Assembly (NCBI GenBank): GCA_020284085.1
Contig: JACEVL010000004.1
Span: 1,265,307 to 1,329,306, forward strand
From: Aporrectodea caliginosa
Taxonomy: Eukaryota > Annelida > Clitellata > Crassiclitellata > Lumbricidae
DNA length: 64,000 nt
Direction of reading: 5' to 3'
Part shown: positions 23,528 through 33,544 of the stretch, piece after piece
Position numbering within the stretch: position 1 is the stretch's first letter
Layout of the letters: each line of letters starts with the position of its first letter
Notes under the pieces: model-generated
Told to the model about the DNA's origin: nothing
What the model saw: the letters and a program-made list of their open reading frames with translations, nothing else
Databases searched by the model: none
Program-made: the position numbers and the translations under genes

Positions 23528-23576
23528 TCCCAGCTAACACACCCACACGGGACCCGGACGGTCGTGTTTGCTGGGA
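23528..23576. mobile_element. 49-bp foldback insertion
   Basis: TCCCAGCTAACACACC at the left and GGTCGTGTTTGCTGGGA at the right are complementary with few mismatches, leaving a GC-rich loop. Units A and B lack these bases at the homologous place in the leader region, so this is a tiny insertion specific to unit C. It may be a minimal MITE of a CCCAGCAAACAC-ended family. Confidence 0.65.
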
Positions 23577-25308
23577 TGTTAGGTTGTTGTGATGATTTTG
23601 TAGAAATCGTTTGTCCATAGCCAATCTCCGCGCCGAGTGATTCGAGTGCTTACGTTGGCTATACGGCTGATCTGCCATCGGTCTAGTTAGAACAGACGTC
23701 GTGGTCGGTTGATTATCGAAGACAGTAAGTTGATGTGTTTTGGGTTTCAGTTGGGGGCGTTACTGGTGGGTTTTGAAACCGAGTTCGTTTTCAGTGTGCT
23801 AGAAGAGGAGTTTTCTTTCAATCGAAGTAAATGAATAAACTGTCGTGTAGGCCTATGTTTAGGTTTTCTGTGTTTGAATGCGTGCTTTGGAAGCCTATGT
23901 GCACCTAAGGTACTTTTAGCATTAGTAATTTATGTATTTCTCTTGAAAATTGAAAGTTGAAATAAATTTAAATCATTCCGAGTGACAACTGTAATTCAAA
24001 TGATAAGGCAACGTTAATTAGTGCAACTTTCAGACAATGTAACATCACACTCGACACCAGAAGTGCAAACAATGGGTGCCGAAGGGGACAGGTAGGCCCC
24101 TATCACCGGGCGCCAATTCCCAAGGGGGAGGGGCCCCAATATAAAACCTGCGTAGTGTCCCAGAATCCTTGGGACGGGCCTGAGAGGAAGGGCGCGCCAA
24201 ATGAGAGTCAAAATTAATAATTTTACTCTTGATTTTGATGCAATTTTAACTTGTTTATCACAAATAAATTCATAAGATTTAATTTTTGCCCCATAAATAT
24301 CCAAAATTATATCCTAATTGCTTATAAACGAGTTGTCGAGTATGATTTTGGCTCCCCGTTGAGCACTAAAGAGCACCATAATAGGCCTATAGGCTACTCG
24401 ATACACATGACAAAACCACAATGCTAGATTGTTAGGCTAGTCAGAATCAGAAAAGTTGTTTTCTTATAGAATCGTGGATCGGATCCAGCTCAAGTATTCT
24501 TCATAAAACTGTTGTTGTATTACTGCTTAACGACACTTTTTCATATAGAAGATGATCAGTGTCGGAGGCAGAAAGCAACCTCGTACTCCACGTTTATATT
24601 GCGACCGAGAGTCAAAATTAATAATTTTACTCCGCAGTAAAGATCCAAAGAAATTAATCTCTGATAAACCGACCGACCGGGAAGTATGATTTTGGCTCCC
24701 CGGGGCGCCGGCGCGGCGAGCGGGCATCAACCCACTCGGCCACTCAGGATCTCCTTCATAAAACTGGCATCTGGTTTGAATATATAGGGCTCAACAAATT
24801 GGGGATAGAAACTTTCATTGGAAACTTTTAACCAGGCGGAACGAATAGCTGCATTCTGCTGCATCCATGGCCAATGAAAAGGAGAATGGGGTATGCCTAT
24901 GCACCCCGGGGAGGAGTAGAATCTGTCCACGTGTGGGTTGTCTTAGCTTGGCCCGCCCTGGCTTTTGACGCCCATGGCTGTATCCATGATCCCAGTAGGA
25001 AATATAATAATTAAAAGTGTAGGCCTACCATTTGGTATTATAAAAAGTAAATATTTACAAATTAAATCAAGAATATTTTATTACAGAAATAAGCTAATTG
25101 TACTTTATCGAAATTATTCCAGGAGTACTAGCCAAAGTGCCGCCTCCTTCAAGTGGCTTCCCGGTGCGATCCCACCCCCTTGCACCCTCCACACGCCGCC
25201 ACTGCCTTTCCCAGACAATTGTCTTTTGTCTGCCGGTAAAGTTGCCAATGTCACTCTGCTTGTCTGCTTTTGTAACCTTCTTTGGTCATTAAATGATATG
25301 GATTGTCT

Positions 25309-25829
25309 ATCTATCTATCTATCTATGTAGATTTATAGTAGCGCCCCTTCAAGGTTACTACTCAGAAGCGCTCCCGACCCAGGCCCGGTCAAAAAGGAAG
25401 GTCTTAAGTAATTTATAAAAAGAAGAAGAGAAGTCTCGTGGAAGAGAACGCAGGTCAGAGGCGAGACCATTCCAAAGAGAAGGACCCACTATCGAGAATG
25501 CCCGACGCTGTCTGGTGGCAGAGCGAGCATGTGGTACCATAAAGTCACCTCTAGAAGTATACCGAGCGCAGAGATCGGCGACCAGAGCAGACCGAAGTCA
25601 ATGTGAAGAGCTCCTGGAGATAGGTAGGTGCTCTACCCAGAACACATTGCCAGACAATAGATGAGACTCTATAATTGATGCGCTGCTGGACCGGGAGCCA
25701 GTGGAGGACATCGCGCATAAAGGCAGAGATGTGGCCAAACTTAGGTACACCACCAATTAAGCGAGCAGCCGCCCGAAACACGCCTTCCAAAGGATGCAAG
25801 CGGATCTGTGGTAGTCCACAGTAGAGCGA
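25309..25829 (-). mobile_element. 5'-truncated LINE with target duplication in copy 3 intron 1
   Basis: On the minus strand this encodes the end of a CR1/L2-like ORF2 (LHPLEGVFRAAARLIGG, DVLHWLPVQQR, RAPTYLQEL) and the 3' end with GCGCTTCTGAGTAGTAACC, with a (TAGA)n tail at 25309-25326. It is flanked by the 9-bp direct repeat GGATTGTCT at 25300-25308 and 25830-25838. Unit A holds a single copy of this 9-mer at the same place (about 2828-2837), the undisturbed pre-insertion site. Confidence 0.9.
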
Positions 25830-26250
25830 GGATTGTCTCAGTATACCTTCATCAATGTAGACTGTAGTCCTCAACAGGATGAAGAATTTAGTCTTTAAAC
25901 TTTCATAGTCATGCCCCAGTAGTATTGTGTATTTGACAACAAAGAATGCAAGCCTCGGGACTATACATTGTGCTTAGAATCTGTTGTTATACCTGGTCTG
26001 CCTAATGATATCTTATACTTGTTGAGTGGGCTTGCAACAGCTAGATAGGCACATGCAAAAGGCTTGTAAGGTATAGAGGTGTATAGGCCTATTAATTGTG
26101 ACACCACGTAGCAAAATTACACTTAGTCCTTTTGGGCACTATGATAGTGGTGGTGATTGTCTTGATGACGACTATGATGCTTTTTATGACTACACTACTA
26201 CATGTAATGTCTGTTGATTTCTGTTTGCCTATTAGGTTCAGGACCCAATC

Positions 26251-26429
26251 ATGGCTGCCCCATATGGCATGGGTTACCTTCCACCAGGTGCTGGATATCC
26301 ACCACAGGGTGCTGGATATCCACCACAGGGTGCTGGCTATCTTCCTGGAGGCTATCCACCTGCGGCACCTCCTCCTACAGTGTTCGGTTACCCACCAAGT
26401 CAGCCAGTGGTGATGCAACCGACCCAACC

Positions 26430-26461
<32 letters not shown>

Positions 26462-27132
26462 CGAGTGTTTGTGTCATTGGAGGTGCAGGTGGAGTTGGAG
26501 GTGGACAAAAAGGCAACTGCCCTGTCTGCAAGGTAAGACATCATTTCTGATCTTTCATTATGGCTACTTGTGTATCATACGACATGTGTCTGAGACTCTT
26601 GAGTGCATCTTTGTGACTCTCTGTTCTTTCTTGTGTACTTAATATGTGGTTTAAGAACATGTGTCATATCAAAGCAGGGGTGTCAAAGATCCACGGCCCG
26701 CCAACGATGTTTTCATGGGAAATGGCCCGCGTAGCCTTGCTTAAAGACTACACAGTTTGAGAATAAAAGCACACATTTTTCATTTTGAGGCTTAGTGAGT
26801 TTTATGTGGTGTTCGTGACTGATTATCAAGATCAAAATTAAGACTTGTAAAGCCTAAATTGACTGTTTGCATGCTAAAAATGCACCATTTAGTTTTGCCT
26901 ATAAAGCCCAACACTGCAGGGCACTCCTTAATTGACTACCAATAAAGCCCAGTTTTGGTAGAAGTTTCGTGGTGTGAATCGTTTGGTAATACGTATCTTG
27001 TAGACGGGCAACCTTGAGGAACAGTTCACTGCCCAAGGAATCTTCATGGCTATTGCCTTCTTCCCTATGGGACTCATCTGCTGCCTATTGGGGAAGGTCA
27101 GACGATGCTCTATATGCAGATTCAAGATGTAG
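26251..27132 (+). CDS. BRI3-like: BRI3-like small membrane protein, copy 3
   Basis: Coding exons 26251-26532 and 27004-27132, joined in phase 0 across a 471-base intron, give 136 residues. The N-terminus has three GAGYPPQG/GAGYLPGG repeats and ten consecutive glutamines; copy 2 has fewer of both, so the length difference comes from in-frame repeat change. PPxY is absent. The C-terminal half (GNCPVCK, FFPMGLICC, RRCSICR) is almost identical to copy 2. The acceptor at 26234-26235 leaves 15 noncoding bases before the ATG, as in the other copies. A conserved AATAAA is at 29432-29437. The open frame with synonymous differences from copy 2 suggests a functional gene. The role is inferred from BRI3 only. 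Confidence 0.82.
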
Positions 27133-27335
27133 AGTGGTGGCAACTAACCAGCCTCCTCATTGATCATCATAATCATCATCGTCATCACTGCTGTCAACTG
27201 CCGATCAGAAGGGGTTCAGAGCATCTTTCGTTTAAATACGGGTCTGTATATTTCTATTTCTAGTACGTACGTGATTGATTTTATTTACTAGTAAATCATT
27301 TTATATTTCAGAGAATATATCTTTTTAAATTGTTT

Positions 27336-28543
27336 AGGTGTCCTCCATAAATGACGTCACGCACCTAAGGGGAGGGGGTCGGAAATTTGTGACGATGTGT
27401 GACATGGGGGTGGGGAAGTGGTGTGACAAATATCGGCTATAATTATAGTGGTTGGGTCCTGGAAGAACAATTAGGCCATGTGCACCTGCATATAGGCACT
27501 TATGAGTGCGCGCCTAGTTGTAGGCTATTTAGGTAGGCCTATAACTGACCAATTACTGATCAGGGCAGGTGGTCCACCGGAAGTGTGGGCGGTAGAAAAC
27601 GCGGGAGCGGATTAAGTTGAAACAAGGGAGTTGAGGTTTAGCTCTTGTCTGAGTAAGACGGTTTTTCGAGGAAAGTAGGCCGATGTTACGTCTCGACGGA
27701 CTGAGATTAACAGCCGTATTGAATACAGTGTCAATAGTGAACTTTCTTAGATTTGCGCTGATGTACGTTATTGAATCTTCGTTTGTTGAAATAAAACTTG
27801 AAAAATCTTCAAAGTTTGTTAAATATTTGACGTCAAATTGTCTATGTTATTAAATTAGCAATTAACAACAATTTAATTTTAATAATACCAGCACTAATTT
27901 TGGGTATTAAATTTTCATTATTTTTTGATTATTTTGTTGTATACGGCCACCATTATTAATAATTTTCTAATTATTTAAATGTTTGGTAACCATCAGATTT
28001 TAAAATATTCTTGCTCTTCCTATTTGTTCCATGAAGGAGCATTTTGCTTTGCCATCGGAGAATGGCGATGCATCAATTCTGTAAATGTTTGATAAATTGT
28101 TTATATTAAACATTTTAATTCTAGTGATTCTACCAGAGCTTTTCATTCTGTGGTATGAATAATTGAATATGTTATTGTGGTAATTCTACTATTTCCATTT
28201 GGCTTAATTATTTTAGTACAAAATTTTCTGAACATCTATTGTAATTGGTTAGACGATGAATATTCAAGTTAATTTTATGCTAATATCGGCATTCCAACGA
28301 ATCCTTTTTAATACCTGACTTTCTCTTTAATACAACATCAGAGTGCAGTTCCACATTAAATACTTGTTACAATGATAATAAATGTGATTTGAAACGTTTT
28401 ATTATCAAAAGGAAATTTGGTTTTAGGAAGGGTGTCAGAGCTTTGTGACTTCATTTTTCAGGGAGGTGTTACTTTTGTGACGAAGTGTGACGAGAGGAGG
28501 GGGTTAGTGCTAAAAATGCTAGACGTTATTTATGAACGGCCCC
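27336..28543. mobile_element. MITE with CRE-containing termini (unit C), with nested insertion
   Basis: This is the unit C counterpart of the MITE at 18301-19110, with the same CTCCATAAATGACGTCACGC left end and TTTATGAACGGCC right end. About 395 extra bases at 27432-27826 interrupt it relative to unit B. The extra piece has an AATAAAAC near its right end and could be a solo LTR, but I see no convincing target duplication. Confidence 0.65.
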
Positions 28544-30164
28544 TTACTAAAGGGCCCTTAGTATTATTGCTATATAGCCTAATCGCTTTTATGCAATTTG
28601 ATAGGTTTTAAGAATTACATACTTTTATAGAATTTAACAATTGCACACTTTTGCGTTTCATAAAATGTATGTTGAGGTCAAATTAAATGCCAGTTGAAAG
28701 ATGACCGTTTTAATGGTTAGAATCGTGGGAGGGGAAATTGATTGTTTTCTTAACAACTGGCATCAACAGCATAGTTACTAAGTTAGTGAATGGATAAAGT
28801 TTGTAGGTTCGATTTTGGAATATCAGAATGGAAGTGATAGGTGAATGTCGCAGGAGTTCATGCAATATCGTTGATGCGTAGGTTATTTTAAGAGAAACTT
28901 GTAGCAGTTTTGGATCTGGATATAAAAACCTGTCTGTTGAAGCAAAATGTTAACTATCATGAGAAACCGCAAGGTTTACAGATCATGAACGATTCATTGA
29001 TCAAGTGTGCATGGTTGTTTTAATGTATCTATCCTTGGTAATTGACTTGCGTGCAAAGATCACTTGTGTAAAGTGTTGCCTTTACAAGGGAGTTGAAAGT
29101 TTTAGCCTTAATGTTAGTGTTTTTATTCCTTATATCAATTTCCAAACAGACAGATATGATGTTGAGATCTGATTATATTGTTTAAATGTCTTCTGTTTAT
29201 ATTTCAGTTTCCTCCGATTCGTTGAACATTAACCCGTCCAAATGCAATACCAGGAAACGGCAAACGCAGGCTGGCCAGATTGTTATTATGATTGTTGCAC
29301 AATATGCAATTAGTTAAAGTGCATGTCCTAAAACATGGAGTATGTGCAAAGATTGCTGGCTTTGAGTGAGTCCTTTACTCGCAATTGCTCAGCATCACAG
29401 GTTGATGCTTTGCCATTATATAGTTCAGCTTAATAAATACAGAGCTAATAAAGTATTAGGACATCTGTCCGTTAGATCTGTCTATTAGATCAAATTGTTG
29501 ACAATTCTTTATGTAGGGAGTGTTTATCTCGTTCGACGGCTTGCCACACTATTATTCGGAGTTTATAGATCTTTGTTGTTGTTCGAAACAATGGGTTTGA
29601 TTGCAGTTGTAACCTTTTGTACGGTATTCTGGTACAGGTGTTTATGTTTGTATGTGCATAAATTTGTAGGTTTCATGTTCTGAGATCTGATAAATCATTG
29701 CCGCTGCTTGGATCTTGTGTATACCTGGTTTCTTTGTATGGCTATCAGTGCATTGCAAGTCAGGATTATAAAATGTTGCAATACATGCTGCACAGCTTAT
29801 CGCAATGGGTTTGTGTGTGTGTTTGTAAGCCAGTTTGGTCAGTTTTGCACCACTTCTAGCTTTACTTCTTTGCTGACTTGATTGCAACTGAAGATGTTTA
29901 TCACTGATCACTCAAATTAAAATATTGTTTATTGTGCTGGCATATCATCAGATCTGTTTAAAATATGTATGAAGCTGTAATAGGCCTAATTAAGTCACAG
30001 TGTCACAGATTTATTTCTTTTGCGTATAAAGTGACCATTCCACATGTAAAATAGTTGCTGAATACTATAATTTACATCCAGTATCATTTGTTTTTGTTTG
30101 ATTAAAGTTTTGGTTCGTTTCATGTGCATGACATTGTTTTCCTTGGTTTTGTGTTTTTTATATA

Positions 30165-30770
30165 ATATACTAGCATTTTTTTACCCGGCGTTCGCCCGGG
30201 TTTTGCCAAGGCGTATTTTTTAACAGCTGCAAATAAAGGCTACTTACTTACTATATTTGCTTATGGGCTTAAAATATTTAAAAAAATGTCCATATATCTG
30301 AATGGAAACGATATTTAGAGGTGAACATAGTTGCTTTTCCCGTGTACTGCACGGGTTATCTCTACCTTAATTACTCAATATTATTTGTTCCCCGTTCTAC
30401 ACGGGTTATCTAAACCTTATAATAGGCGTATTATTGGTTGCGAATCAGAGCGTTGACGTAATCATAGCGGTGACGTAATCAGAGCGTTGACGTCATGCAT
30501 ATTTAGCCGCGTGACGTGGACAAATGGCCATACTATTATAAGATAGCCTCGTTGAAACAGTTGGAAATAATTTAAAATGTCCATATATCGGCGTTTAAAT
30601 AAAATTGCGAGCTGAAAATAGTCGCGTTGATCATGCCGTGGCGTAATAATGTTGTGTAAAATTTTGTAAATCGCTAAAGCGTTCCGTTTCGGAGCCTTTC
30701 AAAACGGACAAACAAACATACAAACAAACGGAAGGAAAACGTAAACAAAGTAAGCCTTATAATATAGATT
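30165..30770. mobile_element. Insertion with CCCGGCGTTCGCCCGGG start
   Basis: Unit B reads continuously from TTTTTTATATTTGTATTCAAAA (20805-20825), while unit C is split there by about 600 bases beginning TACTAGCATTTTTTTACCCG and ending near AATATAGATTATT. Inside are three closely spaced TGACGTAA/TGACGTCA sites (about 30450-30500) and a GACAAACAAACATACAAACA stretch near the 3' end. The combination resembles a dispersed retroposon type I have seen in other invertebrates, but I cannot name its class. Confidence 0.6.
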
Positions 30771-31292
30771 ATTCAAAACATTTGTAGAGCGCCTCTAGTA
30801 TGGTGAACCGTTCAGAGGCTAAGCGTTTTACGTCACTTCAATCATATAAAGCAAGTCGATTGTTCTATGAGTTTACTTTGAGAATACAGACTAAGCACAT
30901 TAATACGTCACTTTGATTATGATATAAATCTATTGTTATGTTAGCTCATTTTGAGTATTCAGACTAAGCATGTTGCTACGTCACTTTGATTATGATACAA
31001 ATCTATTGTTATGCAAGCTCTTTTTGAGAATATACATGTAGACTGGGCCTATTGTTACATCACTATGATTATGATACAAATCTATTGTTATGTAAGCTCA
31101 TTTTGAAAATATAGACTGGGCCTATTGTTATATCACGGTGATTATGATATAAATCTATTGTTATGTTCGCTCATTTTGAGAATTCAGACTAAACATATTG
31201 CTACGTCACTTTGATTATGATACAAATCTATTGTCATGTAAGCTCATTTTGAGAATAGACTATAGACTGGGCCTATTGTTACGTCACTTTGC

Positions 31293-31520
31293 AAGTTCGT
31301 ATGGTATCTCCGTCGACTCTGTTGGTAAGATGCGTGCCTACAGTGCCCTTGGCCTTGTGCAAGCAGCGGAAGCTAGGAGGGCGGAAAGTGCCAGTGTAGA
31401 TGTACGACGAATTCCCAGACCACCATCTGTCACAGCCTCACATCCAACAAAACCTGAAGCCAACCATCATCGTCAAAGGTCCACATTCAAGATGGTTGAT
31501 AGCCTCCCTCAATCAACAAG
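31293..31520 (+). other. Coding-like fragment of unknown family, copy 2
   Basis: It reads FASSYGISVDSVGKMR, then AAEARRAESASVDVRR and HHRQRSTFK, the same order as at 15105-15320. The last CRE-like repeat unit (31275) runs directly into it. Either both belong to a composite repeated unit or they are exon relics; I cannot identify a family. Confidence 0.35.
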
Positions 31521-31744
31521 TGGTCGAACCGAGCAAAGTCAGGGCAATTAGCACAGACGGCTGGGCGCATATTGTATTCCTATTTAACAGCTTTGGAACA
31601 TCTAGGCCTAAGCTGTTTCTCAGCCGAACCAGAGCGTCAAGTGCGTGAAGATTGAGAAATTTAAATAAAGTCTAGAGAAAGGCTTATAGCCTCGTCATTT
31701 CATTTTCAAAACAAGTCTCTTGTTAACATTTTTTAATATAGGGA

Positions 31745-31836
31745 TTAAAGTCCGATTGTTACATTAATTCAATTATGAAAAAGGTCTATTAAGACCTTTT
31801 TCATAATTGAATTAATGTATCAAAATAGGACTTTAT
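31745..31836. repeat. Long hairpin 1
   Basis: An inverted repeat with arms of about 43 bases and a 4-base loop (ATTA, 31788-31791). The inner 27 base pairs, from ACATTAATTCAATTATG to AAAGGTCT, are perfect and the outer part has a few mismatches. Confidence 0.85.
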
Positions 31837-31842
31837 GAACGG

Positions 31843-31990
31843 CCGTAGCTACATTGTAATTCTGGAGATTCTGCGCACGCATTGTGAGGAGTTTCCAAAC
31901 CAAGGAGTGTCGTTCTCATCGACGAATTTCAACTTGGCCAGGTCAACACGCCTCGCCAAGTGCGTGAAGATTGAGAAATTTAAATAAAGT
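31843..31990 (+). other. Coding-like fragment, second unknown type
   Basis: An open stretch reads SYIVILEIL, CEEFPNQGV and FNLARSTRLAKC, then a TAA. A sister copy at 33417-33540 differs by substitutions and one in-frame 3-base indel. The preserved frame hints at former coding sequence. I do not recognise the family. Confidence 0.35.
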
Positions 31991-32065
31991 CTACAGAACA
32001 AAGGCTTATAGCCTCGTCATTTCATTTTCAAAACAAGTCTCTTATTAACATTTTTTAATATAGGG

Positions 32066-32142
32066 AATAAAGTCCTATTGTTACATTAATTCAATTATGA
32101 AACTTTTTCATAATTGAATTAATGTAACAATAGGACTTTATT
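32066..32142. repeat. Long hairpin 2, perfect arms
   Basis: Arms 32066-32102 and 32106-32142 are perfectly complementary over 37 bases with a 3-base loop (CTT). The arm sequence is a single CRE-like repeat unit (AATAAAGTCCTATTGTTACA and onward), so an array unit has been copied in inverted orientation. Confidence 0.92.
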
Positions 32143-32228
32143 TAGATAAACCTTGCTAATGCAGACTTATTTTGAAAATATATATATATATATGATATAT
32201 ATGAAAATATATAATATATATATATATG

Positions 32229-32328
32229 AAAATAGATGTAAAATAGACCGTTCTGTTTCCAATTATAAACCGTCTTAATAATAGACTGTAATAATTGGAG
32301 ACAGAATGTCTATTTTACATCTATTTTT
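32229..32328. repeat. Long hairpin 3
   Basis: The outer 20 bases (AATAGATGTAAAATAGAC and its complement) are perfect, and the inner stem pairs imperfectly through TTCTGT and CCAATTAT to a centre near 32275-32283. A TA-rich, partly palindromic stretch precedes it at 32175-32227. Confidence 0.8.
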
Positions 32329-33416
32329 AGACGCTTCTATTAATAATCTAAATTTCAGACAATAAAGGCCCATTGTTACCTCACTTCAATTATTGAAAGT
32401 CTATTTTAGTAAATTTAAATTTAGAGAATTTATAATAAAGAACTAATTTATAATACAGAACTATTATTACGTCAGTTTGATTATGAAACACGTCTCGCCT
32501 ATAATACAAGTCTATCATTATTGAGTTTAAATTTTAAGAATAAGGAACTATTGTTACGTCATTTCTTCTATGAAACAAATCGATTAGACCTATCAGCAAT
32601 TTTAAATTTAGAGAATAAAACAAATCTATTAGGCCTATCAGCAATTTTAAATTTAGAGAATAAAGGCCCTTTGTTACGTCACTCTAAGTTTTATTAAGTT
32701 TAAATGAAAAGTAAAAGGCTATTGTCTAGTCACTTCAATAATGAAAAACGTCTATCATTTATTTATGATTTTGCGACAATGATATTGCTCAATAGCCTAC
32801 CTGGAATTTTAAAGTTATTTTAGGAATATAAGCATGTTGCCAACGAAATTATTTCGTCATCATTGCTACTGAAATTAAACGACCAATAATTCCTAATGAA
32901 ACAATGGAATAAAACTATTGATATTTAACAGGATACAGACCGGAAACTGCGGATACTGAAAGTGACGTAATGTAACTGGAGATTTCCGGTTTCTAAATTG
33001 GGCTCCCTGGTCTGTTTCTCACTTGTCGGGGTCTGAGAGGGCCCCACTTTCAAGATTCGAAGATTCGAACCCGGACCCGTGTAGTTGCGGGATTTGCGGG
33101 TCCATAATTATTACGCCCTTGATTACAAACAAGTAGCAAGATACCGGTACTATATCTACTTACAGTAGCTATTGCCGTATTTCGGTAATCGGATAATCTC
33201 TCAAGTTCACTGGAGTTCACAGTCCTACTGACGGACTGTCAACAGTACTATTGTTTCCAGAGATACGATAAAGGTAGGCCCCTAGTTGTATAGCCCATCG
33301 TCAAAGACGGCATTAACCACTGTGTCTTTCTGTCCGTCCGTCTGTCTTTCTGCCTGCCTGACTGTAAATGAATCAAGCATATCATTCGCACTAAACAATG
33401 ATCGCATGCGTTTGGA

Positions 33417-33540
33417 GAGCCGTAGCTACATTGTAATTCTGGAGATTCTGTGCACGTATTGCGAGGAGTTTCCAAACCAAGGAGTGCCGTTCTCAAGGGC
33501 GAATTATTTCAACTTGGCCAGGTCAACACGCCTCGCCAGC
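33417..33540 (+). other. Coding-like fragment, second unknown type, sister copy
   Basis: Matches 31843-31965 (YIVILEIL, CEEFPNQGVPF, FNLARSTRLA). It lies in otherwise gene-less DNA and ends without a clear splice site. Confidence 0.35.
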
Positions 33541-33544
33541 TGGG

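Larger units (their letters stand above)
22655..30165 (+). repeat. Duplicated segment, unit C (BRI3-like copy 3)
   Basis: Third direct copy. It starts with the ATATT and CTCTATCACAGTGTCAGC region, matching A from about 720, and ends near 30165 where another element is inserted. Relative to B and A it has gained a 49-bp foldback (23528-23576), a LINE (25309-25829) and a roughly 395-bp insertion inside its MITE. The first-intron stretch 24000-25200 has no counterpart in B and holds an internal duplication around AGTCAAAATTAATAATTTTA (24205 and 24608). Confidence 0.8.
30825..32740 (+). repeat. Array of CRE-like repeats (second block)
   Basis: About 15 further copies of the unit seen at 13250-14910, with GTTACGTCACTTTGATTATG or variants every 70-80 bases at first and irregularly later. 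Within it, 31636-31835 and 31957-32142 are tandem copies of one roughly 200-base stretch, each ending in a hairpin. The array encloses the coding-like fragments at 31293-31500 and 31843-31990. Confidence 0.75.
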
